64,000 nucleotides of DNA from Thiemannella venezuelensis (GTDB lineage Bacteria; Actinomycetota; Actinomycetes; Streptosporangiales; Streptosporangiaceae): assembly GCF_014203605.1 (NCBI RefSeq), contig NZ_JACHJJ010000015.1:124001-188000 (forward strand). The letters are read 5' to 3'. Position 1 is the stretch's first letter. Every line of letters starts with the position of its first letter. The notes under the pieces are model-generated. The model had not been told where the DNA came from and searched no databases. It saw only the letters and a program-made list of their open reading frames with translations. Position numbers and translations under genes: made by a program. This document shows, piece by piece, positions 63,164 through 64,000 of this stretch.

Positions 63164-64000
63164 TCACTGTTGGATCATTCTGGCCGCGAGCCCGGCGAAG
63201 GCGTGGACCCTCGCGTTCTCGGCCGCGGTGCGCCAGGTCAGCACGGCGCGGGCCGCGGGCATGTCGATGATGGGCAGCCAGGTCACCCCCGGGTACCGGC
63301 GGAAGCGGGCGGTACCGCTGTCGGTGGGGAGCACGATCCGGCCGCGGGCGATGAGGTGGAGGGCCTCGCGGTAGGTGCCGTCCACCGTGATCCGGATGAT
63401 GGGCCGGCCGCTCGGCGTGCGGGCGGGCCAGTAGGAGTCGTGGAGCGCCGAGGGGATGCCGGGGGGCATGGCGGGCAGGTGGTAGTCGGCCAGGTCCTCC
63501 AGCCTCGCCCGTCCGGCGGCGGCGAGCGGGTGGTCGTCGGCCACGGCGAGCAGCCGCTCGTAGGTTCCGATGGCGGGACCGACGGTGAGACCGGGCTCGT
63601 CGACGGGGAGCAGGGTGGCCTGGATGTCCACCTCGCCGCTCCACGCCCTGGTCAGCTCCGTCATCGTGACCTGCCGCAGGATGACGGAGCAGCCGGGGTG
63701 GGCGCGGCGGAAGGCGTCGGCGACGTCGGTGAGCGGGGCGCCGCCGAGGCTCGGCAGATATCCGACGCGCAGTTCACCGCCCATGGTCCTGGAGGTCGCT
63801 CGTGCTCTGGCCAGCGCGTCGTGCAGGCCGTCGTAGGCGGGCGCGGCGTCCTCGCGCAACCGCTCTCCCAGTGCGGTGAGCGCGACCCGCCTGCTGGTGC
63901 GTTCGAAGAGCGGTCCGCCGGCCCGCCGTTCCAGGGACCTGATGAGCTGGCTGACCCGTGACTGCGACACATGCAACCGCGTCGCGGTACGTCCGAAGTG
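63164..64000 (-). CDS. LysR family transcriptional regulator, N-terminus beyond the window
   Basis: The visible 278 residues begin HFGRTATRLHVSQSRVSQLIRSLERRAGGPLFERTSRRVALTALGERL, the recognition helix and wing of a LysR-type regulator, then a type-2 periplasmic-binding-like effector domain (LRVGYLPSLGGAPLTDVADAFRRAHPGCSVIL, PIIRITVDGTYREALHLIARGRIVLP). The first ~20 residues lie past the right edge. Targets are unknown because the divergent neighbour is outside the window. Confidence 0.93.
   Translation of the reverse strand, partial: HFGRTATRLHVSQSRVSQLIRSLERRAGGPLFERTSRRVALTALGERLREDAAPAYDGLHDALARARATSRTMGGELRVGYLPSLGGAPLTDVADAFRRAHPGCSVILRQVTMTELTRAWSGEVDIQATLLPVDEPGLTVGPAIGTYERLLAVADDHPLAAAGRARLEDLADYHLPAMPPGIPSALHDSYWPARTPSGRPIIRITVDGTYREALHLIARGRIVLPTDSGTARFRRYPGVTWLPIIDMPAARAVLTWRTAAENARVHAFAGLAARMIQQ

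Overview
The window is about 70-75% G+C, with densely packed actinobacterial genes: an HrdB/SigA sigma factor with a long acidic and Ala/Lys-rich N-terminus, DUF3052, DUF3145, DUF5998, DUF7455 and DUF1918 proteins, WYL and PucR regulators, and many GTG starts and leaderless promoters. It looks like a chromosomal segment of a Streptosporangiales-type actinomycete (a Streptosporangium or Nonomuraea relative). That placement is an inference from gene content. There are two ordinary core blocks, an accessory protease operon, and a decayed accessory region behind a tRNA gene.

Layout. 1-3.2 kb: end of a 5-oxoprolinase operon (pxpA, partial pxpB) behind a large unrecognised gene. 3.6-16.2 kb: a PAS-PAS-GAF-SpoIIE phosphatase, the principal sigma factor, yaaA, a DUF7455 zinc protein and the two topoisomerase IV subunits (parE and parC, converging on a carbonic anhydrase and small genes). 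16.4-29.4 kb: assorted metabolism (GNATs, lipoprotein, TauD-type dioxygenase, RecQ helicase with a phosphoribosyltransferase-like tail, TetR/VOC pair with a 43-bp palindrome, PfkB kinase, PatA-type acetyltransferase, phosphodiesterase, rhodanese), with a scar of truncated genes at 21.2-21.5 kb.

29.3-34.3 kb: a tightly coupled leftward operon of a cytoplasmic subtilisin-like protease, an ECF-like sigma factor, a small beta-rich protein and a TPR-CHAT (caspase-like) protein. This is the best candidate in the window for an undescribed system. 34.7-41.7 kb: the type II fatty-acid cluster (fasR, fabD, fabH, acpP, fabF, accD, with DUF3145 opposite). 41.7-43.9 kb: a DUF350 / glutathionylspermidine-synthase-like / YgiB-like envelope cassette matching E. 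coli yjfLMC. 44-49 kb: WYL regulator with VOC protein, MarR with amidohydrolase, and a receptor-like Ser/Thr kinase with an extracellular amino-acid-binding domain. 49-57 kb: secreted tripeptidyl-peptidase-like hydrolase, aceE, DUF1918, YjbQ, DUF3052, ahpE, a zinc ribbon and a ROK kinase.

57.0-63 kb: accessory region. A complete tRNA-Val(UAC) gene is followed 1.5 kb later by a perfect 45-bp copy of its 3' end, the signature of an integrated element, here without an integrase. Inside are a toxin-antitoxin remnant and a SUKH protein. Beyond lie a broken nucleotidyltransferase gene pair, DUF6461, a pRiA4b ORF-3-like protein, and a DUF4143 ATPase broken in its Walker A motif, with four 23-bp tandem repeats just upstream. 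A LysR gene runs off the right edge.

Promoter, operator and terminator calls come from reading the sequence by eye. Family calls come from motif recognition without database searches.
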